64,000 nt of DNA. It comes from Sphingomonadales bacterium Ga0077557 (lineage in GTDB: Bacteria > Pseudomonadota > Alphaproteobacteria > Sphingomonadales > Sphingomonadaceae). Shown here in pieces: positions 46,409 to 56,817 of this stretch. The DNA lies in contig LNFI01000032.1 in the NCBI GenBank assembly GCA_001464615.1, positions 62,001-126,000 on the forward strand, written 5' to 3'. A program made the translations under genes and the position numbers. Each line of letters opens with the position of its first letter. Position 1 is the stretch's first letter. The notes below the pieces were generated by a model that saw only the letters and a program-made list of their open reading frames with translations, searched no databases and was not told where the DNA came from.

Positions 46409-47734
46409 TCAGATCGCCGCCAGCGCCTGATCGAAATCGGCGATCAGATCATCGGCATCCTCAACCCCGATCGAGATGCGGACGAGATTGTCAGTAATCC
46501 CCAGCGCCGCCTTGCGCGCCTCTGGCACTGACAAATGGGTCATGCCGGCGGGATGGCTGGCGAGCGTTTCGGTGCCCCCCAGGCTGACCGCGAGCTTGGC
46601 GATGCGCAGCGCGTCCAGAAAGGCGAAGCTCTGTTTCTCGCCACCCTTCAGGAACAGCGAAAAAGTGCTGCCTGCGCCCATGTCATGTCGCTTGTAGATA
46701 TCGGCCTGGCGTTCGTCGCCTGGGGTGGTTTCGAGAAAGCCGAGATAGCCAACCCGCTCCACCTTGGGGTGATCGCGCAGAAAAGCGCAGACCTTGGCGG
46801 CATTTTCGCCCGCGCGCGTCATCCGCAACTCCAGCGTCTCCAGACTGCGCAGCAGCATCCAGGCGGTATTAGGATCGGTAATCGTCCCGATCGTGTTCCG
46901 CATCAGCCGGATCACATCGATCTGCTTTTTAGATCCCAGAATCGCGCCGGCGACGAGATCGGAATGGCCGCCGACATACTTCGTCAGCGAATAGACGACG
47001 ATATCCGCGCCATGCTGCAGCGGCTGGAACCAGAGCGGGCCCAGGAAGGTATTGTCGATCGCGATTGGCGGCTTGTCGGGTGAATCGCCGAACACGGCAT
47101 CGCGGGCAGCGGCGACCGCCTGGACATCAACCAGGGCATTGGTCGGGTTGGCGGGGCTTTCGAGATAGATCAGCGCAACGCGGCCCATGCCGTTTGCCCT
47201 GGCCATCACCGCGTCGATTTCTGCGCGGGTGGCACCTGCCGGAAAGTCGACGAAATGAACGCCGAACCGCCCGAGAATGCGCGCGATCAGCGTTTCGGTG
47301 GCGGCATAAAGCGGGCCACTATGAATGATCGTGTCGCCCGCGCGGACCATCGACAGGAACAAGGTGGCGATGGCCGACATGCCGCTCGAAAACGTCAGCG
47401 CATCCTCGGCATCTTCCCAGACGCCGAGCCGGTCCTCGAGAATTTCCTGATTGGGGCCGTTGAAGCGCGAATAGACAAGACCGTCCGCGCCGCCCGGCCG
47501 CTTGCCGGTCACGCCTTCGAAATGGCGCTTGCCAGCGGCGGCATTGGGGAAGACGAAGGTGGAGGTCAGGAAGATCGGCGGCTTCAGCGATCCTTCCGAC
47601 AGCATCGGATCATAGCCATGCCCCATCATCAGCGTTGATGGTTTCAGCTTGCGTCCGCCGACCTTGTCGACCTTTGGCTTGGGGTGGCGGCGCGGGACGG
47701 CGCCGGGAAGGTCTGCTTCGGGCGTGTCGGTCAT
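46409..47734 (-). CDS. Cys/Met-metabolism PLP enzyme (cystathionine gamma-synthase family)
   Basis: 441 residues. The PLP lysine is K252 in YSLTKYVGGHSD; VYSRFNGPNQEILEDRLGVW and FSSGMSAIATLFLS are family segments. It belongs to the trans-sulfuration family, which includes cystathionine gamma-synthase/lyase, O-acylhomoserine sulfhydrylase and methionine gamma-lyase. The exact reaction cannot be read from sequence alone. An N-terminal Pro/Lys-rich extension of about 30 residues precedes the fold. It stands alone, with the composite repeat downstream. Confidence 0.9.
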   Translation of the reverse strand: MTDTPEADLPGAVPRRHPKPKVDKVGGRKLKPSTLMMGHGYDPMLSEGSLKPPIFLTSTFVFPNAAAGKRHFEGVTGKRPGGADGLVYSRFNGPNQEILEDRLGVWEDAEDALTFSSGMSAIATLFLSMVRAGDTIIHSGPLYAATETLIARILGRFGVHFVDFPAGATRAEIDAVMARANGMGRVALIYLESPANPTNALVDVQAVAAARDAVFGDSPDKPPIAIDNTFLGPLWFQPLQHGADIVVYSLTKYVGGHSDLVAGAILGSKKQIDVIRLMRNTIGTITDPNTAWMLLRSLETLELRMTRAGENAAKVCAFLRDHPKVERVGYLGFLETTPGDERQADIYKRHDMGAGSTFSLFLKGGEKQSFAFLDALRIAKLAVSLGGTETLASHPAGMTHLSVPEARKAALGITDNLVRISIGVEDADDLIADFDQALAAI

Positions 47735-47815
47735 GGCGAGGGCTCCTATACGGCCGCTTTGGATCGACTAGTCTCTACAGATACTATCGCGACGCGGCTA
47801 GCGCTGTCGGGATGA

Positions 47816-48592
47816 TCAGGCGTCGATCGCTGGCAATCCGATGAGCGAAATCTGCCGACCATAATCGGGTTCGCCGCGGTGCGTTGCCCGGCGGAAGCTG
47901 AAGAAGCGCTCTTCATCGGCATAGGTATCAAGCCCCAGCATTTCGACCGTCCTGATGCTGGCCACCGCAAGGCGATGGGCGACATAGGCTTCGAGATCAA
48001 ACTGGTGATGGCCGGGCTTGCCGGGGGAAAAGAAGCGCTCATTTGCTGGATCATCGGCGGCAAAGCGGGCGGCAAAACCGTCATCCACCTCATAGCTCGC
48101 GCGGGCGATGCACGGGCCGATTGCGGCAGCAATCCGATGACGGTCAGCGCCCAGCTGCTCCATCGCGGCGATGGTCGCATCCGTAACGCCGCCAATCGCC
48201 CCCTTCCAGCCAGCATGCGCGGCACCGATCACCCCGGCGGCGCTGTCGACCAACAGCACCGGCGCGCAATCGGCAGTGAGGATGCCGAGCAGCAGCCCAG
48301 GCCGATTGGTGACCATCGCATCGGCATGCGGGCGGAGATGATCGTCATGTGGTTCGGTGATGACCACCGCGTCCGCCGAATGGATCTGATACAGCGTAAC
48401 AATCGCGCTGCCCGGGGCGACAGCGGCGATTGCCCGGCGCTGATTTTCGATCAGCTCGGGCGTTGGCGGTTGACCCCGCCGCCCCATGTCGAGCGACGCC
48501 ATCGCGCCCGTCGATACTCCCCCGCGCCGTGCGAGAAAGCCGTGCGGCACGGCCCCAAGCGCCTGAGCGCGGATCGCCTCGACGGTGCTCAC
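47816..48592 (-). CDS. pgeF: Peptidoglycan editing factor PgeF / multicopper-like laccase domain protein (YfiH)
   Basis: 258 residues. HSADAVVITEP, LTADCAPVLLVDSAAGVIG and AAHAGWKGAIGG are the conserved metal and active-site blocks of the YfiH/DUF152 family, which removes mis-incorporated residues from peptidoglycan precursors or acts as a purine nucleosidase. It starts at a GTG overlapping the upstream GNAT stop (GTGA). Last of the lgt-midA-GNAT-pgeF operon. Confidence 0.92.
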   Translation of the reverse strand: MSTVEAIRAQALGAVPHGFLARRGGVSTGAMASLDMGRRGQPPTPELIENQRRAIAAVAPGSAIVTLYQIHSADAVVITEPHDDHLRPHADAMVTNRPGLLLGILTADCAPVLLVDSAAGVIGAAHAGWKGAIGGVTDATIAAMEQLGADRHRIAAAIGPCIARASYEVDDGFAARFAADDPANERFFSPGKPGHHQFDLEAYVAHRLAVASIRTVEMLGLDTYADEERFFSFRRATHRGEPDYGRQISLIGLPAIDA

Positions 48593-49116
48593 AGCACCAG
48601 CTGCATGATCAGATCGCGATCAATCTGGTTGCCGGTCGGGAAAGCGTAATCGCCGATATGGACAAAGCCATAGCGATCGTAAAAGCGCTTGGCGCGATCG
48701 TTATCCTCCCAGACGGTCAGCACCAACGCCGTTGCGCCACGGCTGCGTGCGGTGTCGATCGTCCAGGCCATCAGCGCCTGGGCAATGCCGCTGCCGTGAA
48801 ACGGGGTGGCGACATAAAGCTGGCTGAGCTGCAGTGCGCCGGGCAACAGGGCCGGGGCTTCCAGCCAGACCGACGATAATTTGACATAGCCCGCGATGTC
48901 TTCGCCCGCGCAAGCGAGCCGAAAATGATGCGCCGGATCGGCCATCGCGGCGATCAGCTTGCCCGCCGGACCATAGGCTTCGCCGACATAGAGCGCGATG
49001 TCTTCGGCACTGGCCGAATGTTCAAAAGTTTCCAACCAGATCTTGCGGGCCATCGCGTCGAGCGCCGGGCCATCGTCAAGGGTTGCGTCGCGATAGGTGA
49101 TTCGCGTGTCAGTCAT
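48589..49116 (-). CDS. GNAT-family N-acetyltransferase
   Basis: About 175 residues. The acetyl-CoA loop reads LYVATPFHGSGIAQALMAWT and the C-terminal part VWEDNDRAKRFYDRYGFVHI, both canonical GNAT motifs. The substrate is unknown. The ATG at 49116 overlaps the midA stop (ATGA), and its own stop overlaps pgeF (GTGA), so it is in the middle of a fully coupled operon. Confidence 0.9.
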   Translation of the reverse strand: MTDTRITYRDATLDDGPALDAMARKIWLETFEHSASAEDIALYVGEAYGPAGKLIAAMADPAHHFRLACAGEDIAGYVKLSSVWLEAPALLPGALQLSQLYVATPFHGSGIAQALMAWTIDTARSRGATALVLTVWEDNDRAKRFYDRYGFVHIGDYAFPTGNQIDRDLIMQLVL

Positions 49117-50144
49117 GCAAAGCCTGCGGGTTGGGGCCAATCGGGGGCGGTGATGGCGATCGCCTTGAACAGGCTGCCCATCTGATCGGGCGCCACCAGC
49201 CGGTCGCGATCGGCGCGGACCGAATCGCCCAGCACAGCCGCGCGCGCGTCGATGCCGAGCGCGATCAGCAATGCACCCTGATCGACCGGGCCAAAGCTGG
49301 TCGCGCCTTCGGCCTCGGCAGCGGCGCAGAGCGTGGCGAAATCGACATGCGCGGTCAGATCATGCTCGCCCGGGGCCTCAAACGGGTTGGCATAGATACC
49401 CGCGCGCATGGCCTGCAGCGTGTCGCCGATCGCTGGGCCCTGATAGCCATAATCGATCGTCAGCATTGTGCCGCCCTGGCGCGCGATCCGGCCCGCCAGA
49501 TCGCGCATCACCGCGACGCTCGCAGGCGAGGTTTCGATCACTGATCCGGGGGCTGCGTCGCGCAGGGCCGGCGGCAGGATTGCGTCTGGCACCTGTTTGC
49601 CAGCGATTGGCAGGAACAGCGTGTCCTGGCAGGCGACCAGCCGCTCATGCCACCCGTCCCCGGCACGGACGAGCTGACGGATCGGCAGCGCATCGAAAAA
49701 TTCATTGGCGATCACCAGCAAGGCGATGTCGCCCGGCAGCGTGGTTGTGTCGTCGTGCCAGATCGCGCCGGGCACGCGTTCGGCCTGGGCGCTGCGCAAG
49801 GTCGGGCTGGTTTCGACGAAGTGCACCGCTGGCACCAGCCCGGCCTTGGCCATCGCCCGCAGCGCATCGGCGGCTAAGGTCCCGCGCCCTGGGCCCAGCT
49901 CGACATAAGCAGCCGGGGGGCGTCCGGCGCGATCCCATAGATCGGCCAGCCATAGCCCGATCAGCTCGCCGAACATCTGGCTGATCTCGGGCGCGGTGGT
50001 GAAATCCCGGCCGAGCGGATCGCGCGTGGCATAATAATGCGCGTTGGCCGCCCCCATATACTGGGCGAGCGAGATCGGCCCGGCCAGCGTGATCGCGCGT
50101 GCAAGGCGTTCAGGCAGGGGCGCATCGATCACCGCTGCATCCAT
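49113..50144 (-). CDS. MidA/NDUFAF7-like SAM-dependent methyltransferase (DUF185)
   Basis: 343 residues. AYVELGPGRGTLAADALRA is the SAM motif I; DFTTAPEISQMFGELIGLWL is diagnostic for the family. The mitochondrial counterpart NDUFAF7 methylates an arginine of a complex I subunit; the bacterial target is unknown. The ATG lies 1 bp after the lgt stop. The pairing with lgt is often seen in alphaproteobacteria. Confidence 0.9.
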   Translation of the reverse strand: MDAAVIDAPLPERLARAITLAGPISLAQYMGAANAHYYATRDPLGRDFTTAPEISQMFGELIGLWLADLWDRAGRPPAAYVELGPGRGTLAADALRAMAKAGLVPAVHFVETSPTLRSAQAERVPGAIWHDDTTTLPGDIALLVIANEFFDALPIRQLVRAGDGWHERLVACQDTLFLPIAGKQVPDAILPPALRDAAPGSVIETSPASVAVMRDLAGRIARQGGTMLTIDYGYQGPAIGDTLQAMRAGIYANPFEAPGEHDLTAHVDFATLCAAAEAEGATSFGPVDQGALLIALGIDARAAVLGDSVRADRDRLVAPDQMGSLFKAIAITAPDWPQPAGFA

Positions 50145-50145
50145 C

Positions 50146-51006
50146 TCAGGCGACGCTTTCGCCCCCGGCGATTGGCTCGACGCGCTGCCGCCGCCGAGTC
50201 GATGTGGCGATCAGATAGGCACCGCCCAGGATCATCGGGAGGCACAGCCATTGGCCCATATGCAGCCCGGTGCTTTCCGCAAAGGCGCGCAATTGTTCAT
50301 CGGGTTCGCGGAAAAATTCGACGATGAACCGCCCCGTGCCAATGCCGGCCAGCGCAATCCCGGTCAGCCGACCCGGATCGTACCGTGCCTTGGTCCGCCA
50401 GAAAAAATACCAGAGCAGGGCAAACAAAGCGACGCCTTCCAGTCCCGCCTCATAAAGCTGGCTGGGATGGCGGGCGATATCATCGCCGGTGCGTGGAAAG
50501 ATGATCGCCCAGGGGACATCGCTGGGTTTGCCGTACAGCTCGCCATTCACGAAATTGGCGATTCGGCCAAAAAACATGCCGAAGGGCGAGGCGCACGCCA
50601 CATAATCAAGAACGCGCAGCAGGTTCAGCTGTTGTGACCGCGCGAATAGCATCATCCCAATCGTGGTGCCGATCACCCCGCCATGGAAAGACATGCCGCC
50701 TTCCCACAGCCTGAAAATCTGGAGCGGGGCGAGCAGCATCGCGGGCTGATAAAACAGCACATAGCCGATTCGTCCGCCCAGAATGATGCCCAAAGTCGCA
50801 TAGAAAATCAGATCATCGACATGGCGCCGTGCCATCGGCGCACCGGGCTGTGCCACCAGCCGCAGCAGATACCACCAGCCGACGACGATGCCGGCGATAT
50901 AGGCAACCGAATACCATTTCAGGCTGAACCACCCGATCCGAAAGATCGTGTCGTTCAATCCCAGATCGGTAAACCGGATGTGTTCGGCGACGGTGGACAG
51001 GATCAA
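50146..51006 (-). CDS. lgt: Prolipoprotein diacylglyceryl transferase
   Basis: 286 residues, multi-pass inner-membrane enzyme. [15 protein letters not shown] and the signature [14 protein letters not shown] are present, as is [12 protein letters not shown]. It adds the diacylglyceryl group from phosphatidylglycerol to the lipobox Cys of prolipoproteins. It starts at TTG 51006 with GGGGAAAA upstream; no in-frame ATG gives a full first helix. First gene of the operon with midA, GNAT and pgeF, divergent from an acyl-CoA ligase. Confidence 0.94.
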   Translation of the reverse strand: MILSTVAEHIRFTDLGLNDTIFRIGWFSLKWYSVAYIAGIVVGWWYLLRLVAQPGAPMARRHVDDLIFYATLGIILGGRIGYVLFYQPAMLLAPLQIFRLWEGGMSFHGGVIGTTIGMMLFARSQQLNLLRVLDYVACASPFGMFFGRIANFVNGELYGKPSDVPWAIIFPRTGDDIARHPSQLYEAGLEGVALFALLWYFFWRTKARYDPGRLTGIALAGIGTGRFIVEFFREPDEQLRAFAESTGLHMGQWLCLPMILGGAYLIATSTRRRQRVEPIAGGESVA

Positions 51007-51071
51007 GGCTTTTCCCCAGGCTGCGGAGCTTCCATAAGGGGTGCAAGCGATAAGACCAAGTGGAGAGAAAT

Positions 51072-52784
51072 ATGCAGACTGAGCTCGACCGCCGAATCGA
51101 TAATGGCCTCGCCGCGCTCACCGGTTTGGGTGGGCAAATGCCGGTGATCCCAATCGAGCTTCAGGGGCGCACCTATCCGACGATTGCCGTCGCACCGCCT
51201 GCCATGACCTATTATTTCGCGCATTTCTGCAACGAGCATGCCGACAAGACTTTTCTGGTTTCGGGCGATGAGCGGCTGACTTTTGCGGAAGTTTTCGCGC
51301 TGGCGCAGCAAACCGCGCGCGCGCTGGTCGATGGCTGCGGCGTCAAGCAGGGCGACAGGGTGGGCATTGCGATGCGCAATTCGCCGTCCTGGATCGCGCT
51401 CTACATGGGTATCTTGATGGCCGGCGGGGTGGCGACGCTGCTGAATGGCTGGTGGCAGACCGCTGAGCTTGCCGGGGCGGTCCATGATGTCGATTGCCGC
51501 CTTGTGTTCGCCGATGCACCCCGCGCTCAGCGGCTCGACGAGGCGACCGGGCTGGGTGCCGAAGTGATGGCGATCGATGATCGATTGCCGCTGGCAGAGG
51601 CGCTGGCGCCGTTATTTGCCCGGGGTGGCAGTGCAACGACGATGCTGCCGATGCTGCGCGGCGACGATAATGCGACGATCCTGTTCACCAGTGGATCGAC
51701 CGGCCAGTCCAAGGGCGCGCTCTCCGATCACCGCGCCGTGATGCAGGCGGTGTTCAATTATCTGGTCACCGCGCTGATGATGCTGGGTATCTCCAGCGAG
51801 GATGGCAAGCCGGTCACGACCCAGCACGCAACCCTGCTCAATGTCCCGTTATTCCACGTTACGGCCGAGGTGCCGGTGTTCCTGCAAAGCTTCGCGATGG
51901 GGCGCAAATTGGTGCTGATGCCGAAATGGGATGCCGAAGAGGCGATGCGGCTGATCGAGCGCGAGACGGTTACCTATTTCGTCGGCGTCCCGCTGATGAG
52001 CTTCGAGATTTTAACCCACCCGAAGCGCGCTGACTATAATCTGTCGAGCGTCACGGATTTTGCCGCAGGCGGGGCGCCCCGCCCAGTCGAGCATGTCCGC
52101 CGCTTGAACGAGGAAATGGGCGGGGCCGCGCCGCTGCTCGGCTACGGCTTGACCGAGACCAACGGCATTGGCTGCGGCAACTTCCGCAGCAATTACCTCG
52201 CCAAGCCCAATTCGACCGGTCGCGCCTCGGCCCCGTTGGTTGATCTGGCGATCCTGGACGGTGCCGGGCGACCCGTGCCGCAGGGGGAACGCGGCGAAGT
52301 GGGGATTCGGTCAATCTGCAACTTCAAGGAATATTGGGGCCGGCCCGAAGCCACCAGCGAAGCCTTCACCGCCGACCGATATTTCCTGACCGGCGATATC
52401 GGCTATCTTGATGAGGCGGGGTATTTGTTCATCGTCGATCGCAAGAAGGACATCATCATCCGGGGCGGGGAGAATATCTCATGCCAGGAAGTCGAAGCCG
52501 CGCTTTACGAAAACCCGCATGTTGCCGAGGCAGCGGTATTTGGCCTGCCCGATGAGCGGTTCGGCGAGGTGCCGGGCGCAGTCGTGCATATCCGCGCTGG
52601 CGAGGTGATGGATGTGGAGGCGTTGTGCGAATTCCTGACCGCGCGGATCGCAGCGTTCAAGGTGCCCAAGCGCATCTGGATCGCTGAGGCACCGCTCCCG
52701 CGACTGGGGACGGAGAAGATCGACAAGGTATCGCTGCGCGCCACCTATCGATCGCTTTATGCCACCGAATCCGCTGCGGCTTGA
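51072..52784 (+). CDS. Class I adenylate-forming enzyme (acyl-CoA synthetase-like)
   Basis: About 570 residues. The P-loop [15 protein letters not shown], the adenylate-binding [27 protein letters not shown] and the C-terminal [20 protein letters not shown] with its catalytic Lys show a complete ANL enzyme. It most likely activates a fatty or aromatic acid to the CoA thioester; the substrate is not readable. The ATG at 51072 has GGAGAG upstream. It is followed by the IorB-like gene, hemH and phaB on the same strand. Confidence 0.9.
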   Translation: MQTELDRRIDNGLAALTGLGGQMPVIPIELQGRTYPTIAVAPPAMTYYFAHFCNEHADKTFLVSGDERLTFAEVFALAQQTARALVDGCGVKQGDRVGIAMRNSPSWIALYMGILMAGGVATLLNGWWQTAELAGAVHDVDCRLVFADAPRAQRLDEATGLGAEVMAIDDRLPLAEALAPLFARGGSATTMLPMLRGDDNATILFTSGSTGQSKGALSDHRAVMQAVFNYLVTALMMLGISSEDGKPVTTQHATLLNVPLFHVTAEVPVFLQSFAMGRKLVLMPKWDAEEAMRLIERETVTYFVGVPLMSFEILTHPKRADYNLSSVTDFAAGGAPRPVEHVRRLNEEMGGAAPLLGYGLTETNGIGCGNFRSNYLAKPNSTGRASAPLVDLAILDGAGRPVPQGERGEVGIRSICNFKEYWGRPEATSEAFTADRYFLTGDIGYLDEAGYLFIVDRKKDIIIRGGENISCQEVEAALYENPHVAEAAVFGLPDERFGEVPGAVVHIRAGEVMDVEALCEFLTARIAAFKVPKRIWIAEAPLPRLGTEKIDKVSLRATYRSLYATESAAA

Positions 52785-52821
52785 TCTGGCGTCTGCCGTC
52801 CACCCGCGATAGAGCGGGGCG

Positions 52822-55059
52822 ATGGCCATTGGCGGGATCAGCGACAGGATTAATCGGCGGACGCTGCTGATCGGCGGCGGGGTCGGCGTTGGGCTGTTCG
52901 TTGCCTGGGCGATCTGGCCGCGCCGTTACCTGCCGAACTTGACGGTGGTGCCCGGCGAAACCGCGTTTGGCGCCTGGCTGAAGATCGGCGAGGATGGCCA
53001 TGTCACCGTCGCTGTGCCGCAGGCCGAACATGGCCAGGGCGTCTACACCACGATGCCGCAAATCGTCGCCGATGAGCTTGGCGCGGATTGGCGCACGGTG
53101 GGGGTGGAGCCCGCCCCGCTCAACCCGCTTTACGCCAATGATCTGGGCGCGGGCGAGTTGTTCGAAGGCGTGTTTGCCGGTGTGCCGGAGGGGCTGAAGC
53201 GCAGCCATGCCGCGCGGACGGCGCTGGTGCTGACGGCGGGCTCAAGTTCAATCCGCAATTTCGAAGGCGATTTGCGCCAGGCCGGGGCGGCGGGCCGGGT
53301 GCTGTTGTGCAAGGCGGCGGCGCGGCGCTGGGGCGTGGCGTGGGAGGCATGCTCGACCCAGGGCGGTTTCGTCCTCCATGGCCAGCAAAAGCTGCGCTTC
53401 GGTGCCTTGGCAGCGGCGGCCGCGGACGAGCAGCTCCCCGAAACGCTGCCGCTGCGCGACGGCGCGATTGGGCGCTTGTCGGGCCAGTCGCTGCCCCGGA
53501 TCGATGTGCCCTCCAAGGTTGATGGCTCGGCCAATTTTGCCGGCGATATCCGCCTGCCCGATATGGTTTTTGCCGCGATCCGGCAGGGCCCGGTGGGCGA
53601 TAGTCGGCTGGTGAAAATCAATCGCAAGGCGGCGGAGCGGATTCGCGGCGTGCTGGCGGTGATCGAAGCGGAACGCTCGGTCGCGGTGGTTGCCAATAAC
53701 TGGTGGGCCGCCAATCGCGCGCTCGATGCGCTGATCCCCCGCTTTGAAACGCGTGGGGCGTTGATCAACAGCGATAGCATCGATTCTGCGCTGAATGCAG
53801 CGCTTGCCGGGCCGGGCCAGCGCATGGCCGCGCAGGGTGATCTCGCTGCTGTGTTCAAGGGCGCGCAGGTTGTCATGGCCGATTACCGGGTGGGGCTTGC
53901 GGTACATGCCCCGCTGGAGACGATGACGGCAACCGCACGGCTCGACGCGGGGCGGCTCGAACTCTGGCTGCCGACCCAGGCACCGGGCCGCGCGCGCGCC
54001 GCCGCTGCCGCAGCGATCGGCCTTTCGGAAGAATCGGTGATCGTCCACCCGATGTTGATCGGCGGTTCCTTTGGCGCCAATCTTGAGCATCTGGTCGCCG
54101 AACAAGCAGCGGTGCTCGCCAAACAGATGAAGCGGCCAGTGCAGCTTGTCTGGTCGCGCTATGAAGATTTGCTGCACGATCGCTTTCGCCCGCCCGCCGC
54201 CGCGCGGCTGACGGCGCGGCTTGGACCCAATGGCTCGATCATGGGTTGGTTGACCAAGATTGCCGCCCCCAACACGGGCCGCGCGCTTGCTGATCGATTG
54301 TCGGTCGGTGATCCGGCGGTTCGCGCCGCACTCGCGCTGCAGGGGGAGGGTGATCCCTATGCCGTGGCCGGTGCGCTGCCTTTTTATCGCTTCCCCAATT
54401 ATGCGATTGATCACCACCCCGCTGATATCGGCGTGCCGACCGGCCATTGGCGATCGGGCGCGCATAGCTATACCGCCTTTTTCACCGAATGTTTCCTTGA
54501 CGAACTCGCCCATGTCGCGGGCACCGAACCCTTGTCGTTCCGCGTATCGATCACGGCTGAGCCGCGCCTGGTCCGCTGTCTGTCAACGGCGGCGGCGCTT
54601 GGCGGCTGGGAAGGCGGCGTCCCGGGCAGCGCGCAAGGCATCGCCTGTCACAGTTTTCGCGGCAGCCATATTGCGGTGTTGGCTGAAGCGCATTTTGAAG
54701 ATGGCCAGCGCCCCGTGGTCGATCGGCTGGTTGCCGCGGTTGATTGCGGGCGGCAGATTAATCCCGATATTGTTCGCCAACAGATTGAAGGCGGGCTGAT
54801 CTTCGGCATGGCAGCGGCATTGGGGGGATCGACAGGTTTTACCGAAAATGTCGCTGATGCACGCAGGCTTGGCGATTTGTCGCTGCCGCGGCTTGCCGAT
54901 TGCCCCGACATCACGATCGAGATGATCCGCAGCGAGGCGGCCCCCGGCGGCGTCGCTGAACTGGCGGTGCCGCCCGTCGCGCCCGCCATTGCCAATGCGT
55001 TACAGGCAAGTGCGGGGTTTCGTTTGCGCCGCTTGCCGTTTACCGCAAACCCAGCATGA
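52822..55059 (+). CDS. Orphan IorB/xanthine dehydrogenase-family molybdopterin-binding subunit
   Basis: 745 residues. Tat-like N-terminus (INRRTLLIGGGVGVG). The domain order resembles IorB: repeated aldehyde-oxidoreductase molybdopterin domains with PQAEHGQGVYTTMPQ, PRIDVPSKVDGSANFAGDIR, HAPLETMTATARLDAG, GGSFGANLEHLVAEQA and the C-terminal GGVAELAVPPVAPAIANA (conserved active-site Glu region). It should bind molybdenum cytosine dinucleotide and hydroxylate a heterocycle or aldehyde. The usual small [2Fe-2S] subunit is not adjacent. The stop overlaps hemH in ATGA. Confidence 0.88.
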   Translation: MAIGGISDRINRRTLLIGGGVGVGLFVAWAIWPRRYLPNLTVVPGETAFGAWLKIGEDGHVTVAVPQAEHGQGVYTTMPQIVADELGADWRTVGVEPAPLNPLYANDLGAGELFEGVFAGVPEGLKRSHAARTALVLTAGSSSIRNFEGDLRQAGAAGRVLLCKAAARRWGVAWEACSTQGGFVLHGQQKLRFGALAAAAADEQLPETLPLRDGAIGRLSGQSLPRIDVPSKVDGSANFAGDIRLPDMVFAAIRQGPVGDSRLVKINRKAAERIRGVLAVIEAERSVAVVANNWWAANRALDALIPRFETRGALINSDSIDSALNAALAGPGQRMAAQGDLAAVFKGAQVVMADYRVGLAVHAPLETMTATARLDAGRLELWLPTQAPGRARAAAAAAIGLSEESVIVHPMLIGGSFGANLEHLVAEQAAVLAKQMKRPVQLVWSRYEDLLHDRFRPPAAARLTARLGPNGSIMGWLTKIAAPNTGRALADRLSVGDPAVRAALALQGEGDPYAVAGALPFYRFPNYAIDHHPADIGVPTGHWRSGAHSYTAFFTECFLDELAHVAGTEPLSFRVSITAEPRLVRCLSTAAALGGWEGGVPGSAQGIACHSFRGSHIAVLAEAHFEDGQRPVVDRLVAAVDCGRQINPDIVRQQIEGGLIFGMAAALGGSTGFTENVADARRLGDLSLPRLADCPDITIEMIRSEAAPGGVAELAVPPVAPAIANALQASAGFRLRRLPFTANPA

Positions 55060-56057
55060 TTCTCCCCGCCGATCATCCGCCAGTTGCGCGCGCCAGAATT
55101 GGCGTGCTGCTGACCAATTTGGGCACGCCCGATGGCCCCGATACCCGGTCGGTCAAACGCTATCTCGCCGAATTTCTGTCAGACAAGCGCGTGGTGGAGA
55201 TTCCGCAATTGCTGTGGCAGCCGATTCTGCGCGGGATCATCCTCAACACCCGCCCGCAAAAATCGGCAGAGGCCTATGCTCAGGTCTGGGGGCCAGACGG
55301 TTCGCCGCTCGCCAGCATCACCAAGGCGCAGTCAGCCGCGCTGCAAGGCGCATTCGGGCCGAATGTGACGGTCGATTGGGCGATGCGTTATGGCAAACCT
55401 TCCATCCCTGACCGGTTGCGCGCGATGAAAGAGGCTGGCTGCGAGCGCATTTTGCTCGCGCCGCTTTACCCGCAATATTGCGGCGCGACGACCGCGACCG
55501 CCAATGATAAGGCGTTCGCAACGCTGGCGGCGTTGCGCTGGCAGCCGGCGCTGCGCACCTTGCCGCCTTATTATGACGATCCGCTCTATGTCGCAGCGCT
55601 GCAGCAATCGATCGAAGCGGGGCTAGCTGGTCTTGATTTCGAACCCGAAGCGGTGGTGGTGAGCTTTCACGGCATGCCAGTGCGCACGCTGGAGCTTGGC
55701 GATCCCTATCATTGCCATTGCCAGAAAACCGCAAGGCTGCTCGGCGAGGCGCTCGGGCGACCGGTGATCATCACCTTCCAGTCGCGTTTTGGCCGGGCAA
55801 AATGGCTTGAACCAGCCACCGACGACACGCTTGAGGCACTGCCCGGCAAGGGCATCACCAAGATTGCCATTGTCGCCCCGGGCTTTTCGGCTGACTGCCT
55901 GGAAACGCTGGAGGAATTGGCGATTCGCGGGCGCGAAAGCTTTGAGGAACATGGCGGCACCCATTTTGCCTATCTGCCCTGTCTGAACGATAGTGCGCAC
56001 GGGATCGGCATGCTGCGCGCCTTGATTGCACGTGAACTTGAAGGCTGGCCGGTCTAG
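55056..56057 (+). CDS. hemH: Ferrochelatase
   Basis: 333 residues. VLLTNLGTPDGPDTRSVKRY at the N-terminus; ILLAPLYPQYCGATT and VVVSFHGMPVRTLELGDPYH hold the metal-binding His; FSADCLETLEEL is near the C-terminus. It inserts Fe2+ into protoporphyrin IX, the final step of protoheme synthesis. It is translationally coupled to the molybdoenzyme gene, a pairing with no obvious biochemical logic. A 14-bp perfect palindrome, TAGCTTTAAAGCTA, overlaps its stop (56055-56068). Confidence 0.95.
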   Translation: MILPADHPPVARARIGVLLTNLGTPDGPDTRSVKRYLAEFLSDKRVVEIPQLLWQPILRGIILNTRPQKSAEAYAQVWGPDGSPLASITKAQSAALQGAFGPNVTVDWAMRYGKPSIPDRLRAMKEAGCERILLAPLYPQYCGATTATANDKAFATLAALRWQPALRTLPPYYDDPLYVAALQQSIEAGLAGLDFEPEAVVVSFHGMPVRTLELGDPYHCHCQKTARLLGEALGRPVIITFQSRFGRAKWLEPATDDTLEALPGKGITKIAIVAPGFSADCLETLEELAIRGRESFEEHGGTHFAYLPCLNDSAHGIGMLRALIARELEGWPV

Positions 56058-56094
56058 CTTTAAAGCTAAGACAACAAAAAATCAGGAGAGAGCA

Positions 56095-56817
56095 ATGGCA
56101 CGCGTCGCGATCGTAACTGGGGGTACCCGTGGCATTGGCGAGGCGATCAGCCTGGCGCTCAAAGACCTGGGGATGACGGTCGCCGCCAATTATTGCGGCA
56201 ATGATGAACGCGCCCGCGAATTCACCGATCGCACCGGCATCGCGGCCTTTAAATGGGACGTGGCCGATTATGACGCGTGTCAGGCCGGGACGGCGGCAGT
56301 CGTCGAGGCGCTCGGCCCGGTTGACGTGCTGGTCAACAATGCCGGTATCACCCGCGATGGCACGATCATGAAGCTGACCTACCAAGCCTGGAAAGAGGTG
56401 ATCGATACCAATTTGGGCGGTTGCTTCAACATGGCCAAAGCGGTGTTTCCGGGCATGCGCGACCGGAAATGGGGCCGGATTGTCAATATCGGTTCGATCA
56501 ACGGCCAGGCCGGCCAATATGGCCAGGTCAATTACGCCGCCGCCAAATCGGGCATTCACGGCTTTACCAAGGCGCTGGCGCAGGAAGGCGCACGCGCTGG
56601 GGTAACCGTCAATGCGATCGCGCCGGGCTATATCGATACCGATATGGTCGCGGCCGTGCCCGCTGATGTGCTGGAAAAAATCGTCGCCAAGATTCCGGTC
56701 GGGCGGCTTGGCCAGGCGATGGAAATTGCGCGCGGCGTGGCGTTTTTGTGCTCCGACGATGGCGGCTTTGTCACTGGATCGACGCTGTCGATCAATGGCG
56801 GGCAACATATGTACTGA
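56095..56817 (+). CDS. phaB: Acetoacetyl-CoA reductase (short-chain dehydrogenase)
   Basis: 240 residues. IVTGGTRGIGEAIS (NADPH site), NNAGITRDGTIMKL and the catalytic S-Y-K (NIGSINGQAGQYGQVNYAAA then K) mark the PhaB/FabG group. The high match to PhaB-type segments favours polyhydroxybutyrate synthesis over fatty-acid FabG. A phaC is not in the window. The ATG at 56095 has AGGAGAG upstream. Confidence 0.9.
   Translation: MARVAIVTGGTRGIGEAISLALKDLGMTVAANYCGNDERAREFTDRTGIAAFKWDVADYDACQAGTAAVVEALGPVDVLVNNAGITRDGTIMKLTYQAWKEVIDTNLGGCFNMAKAVFPGMRDRKWGRIVNIGSINGQAGQYGQVNYAAAKSGIHGFTKALAQEGARAGVTVNAIAPGYIDTDMVAAVPADVLEKIVAKIPVGRLGQAMEIARGVAFLCSDDGGFVTGSTLSINGGQHMY

Noticed and set aside
53248..54513. 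421-codon open frame antisense to the IorB-like gene
   Set aside because: Shadow of the molybdoenzyme gene; nothing recognisable in its protein.
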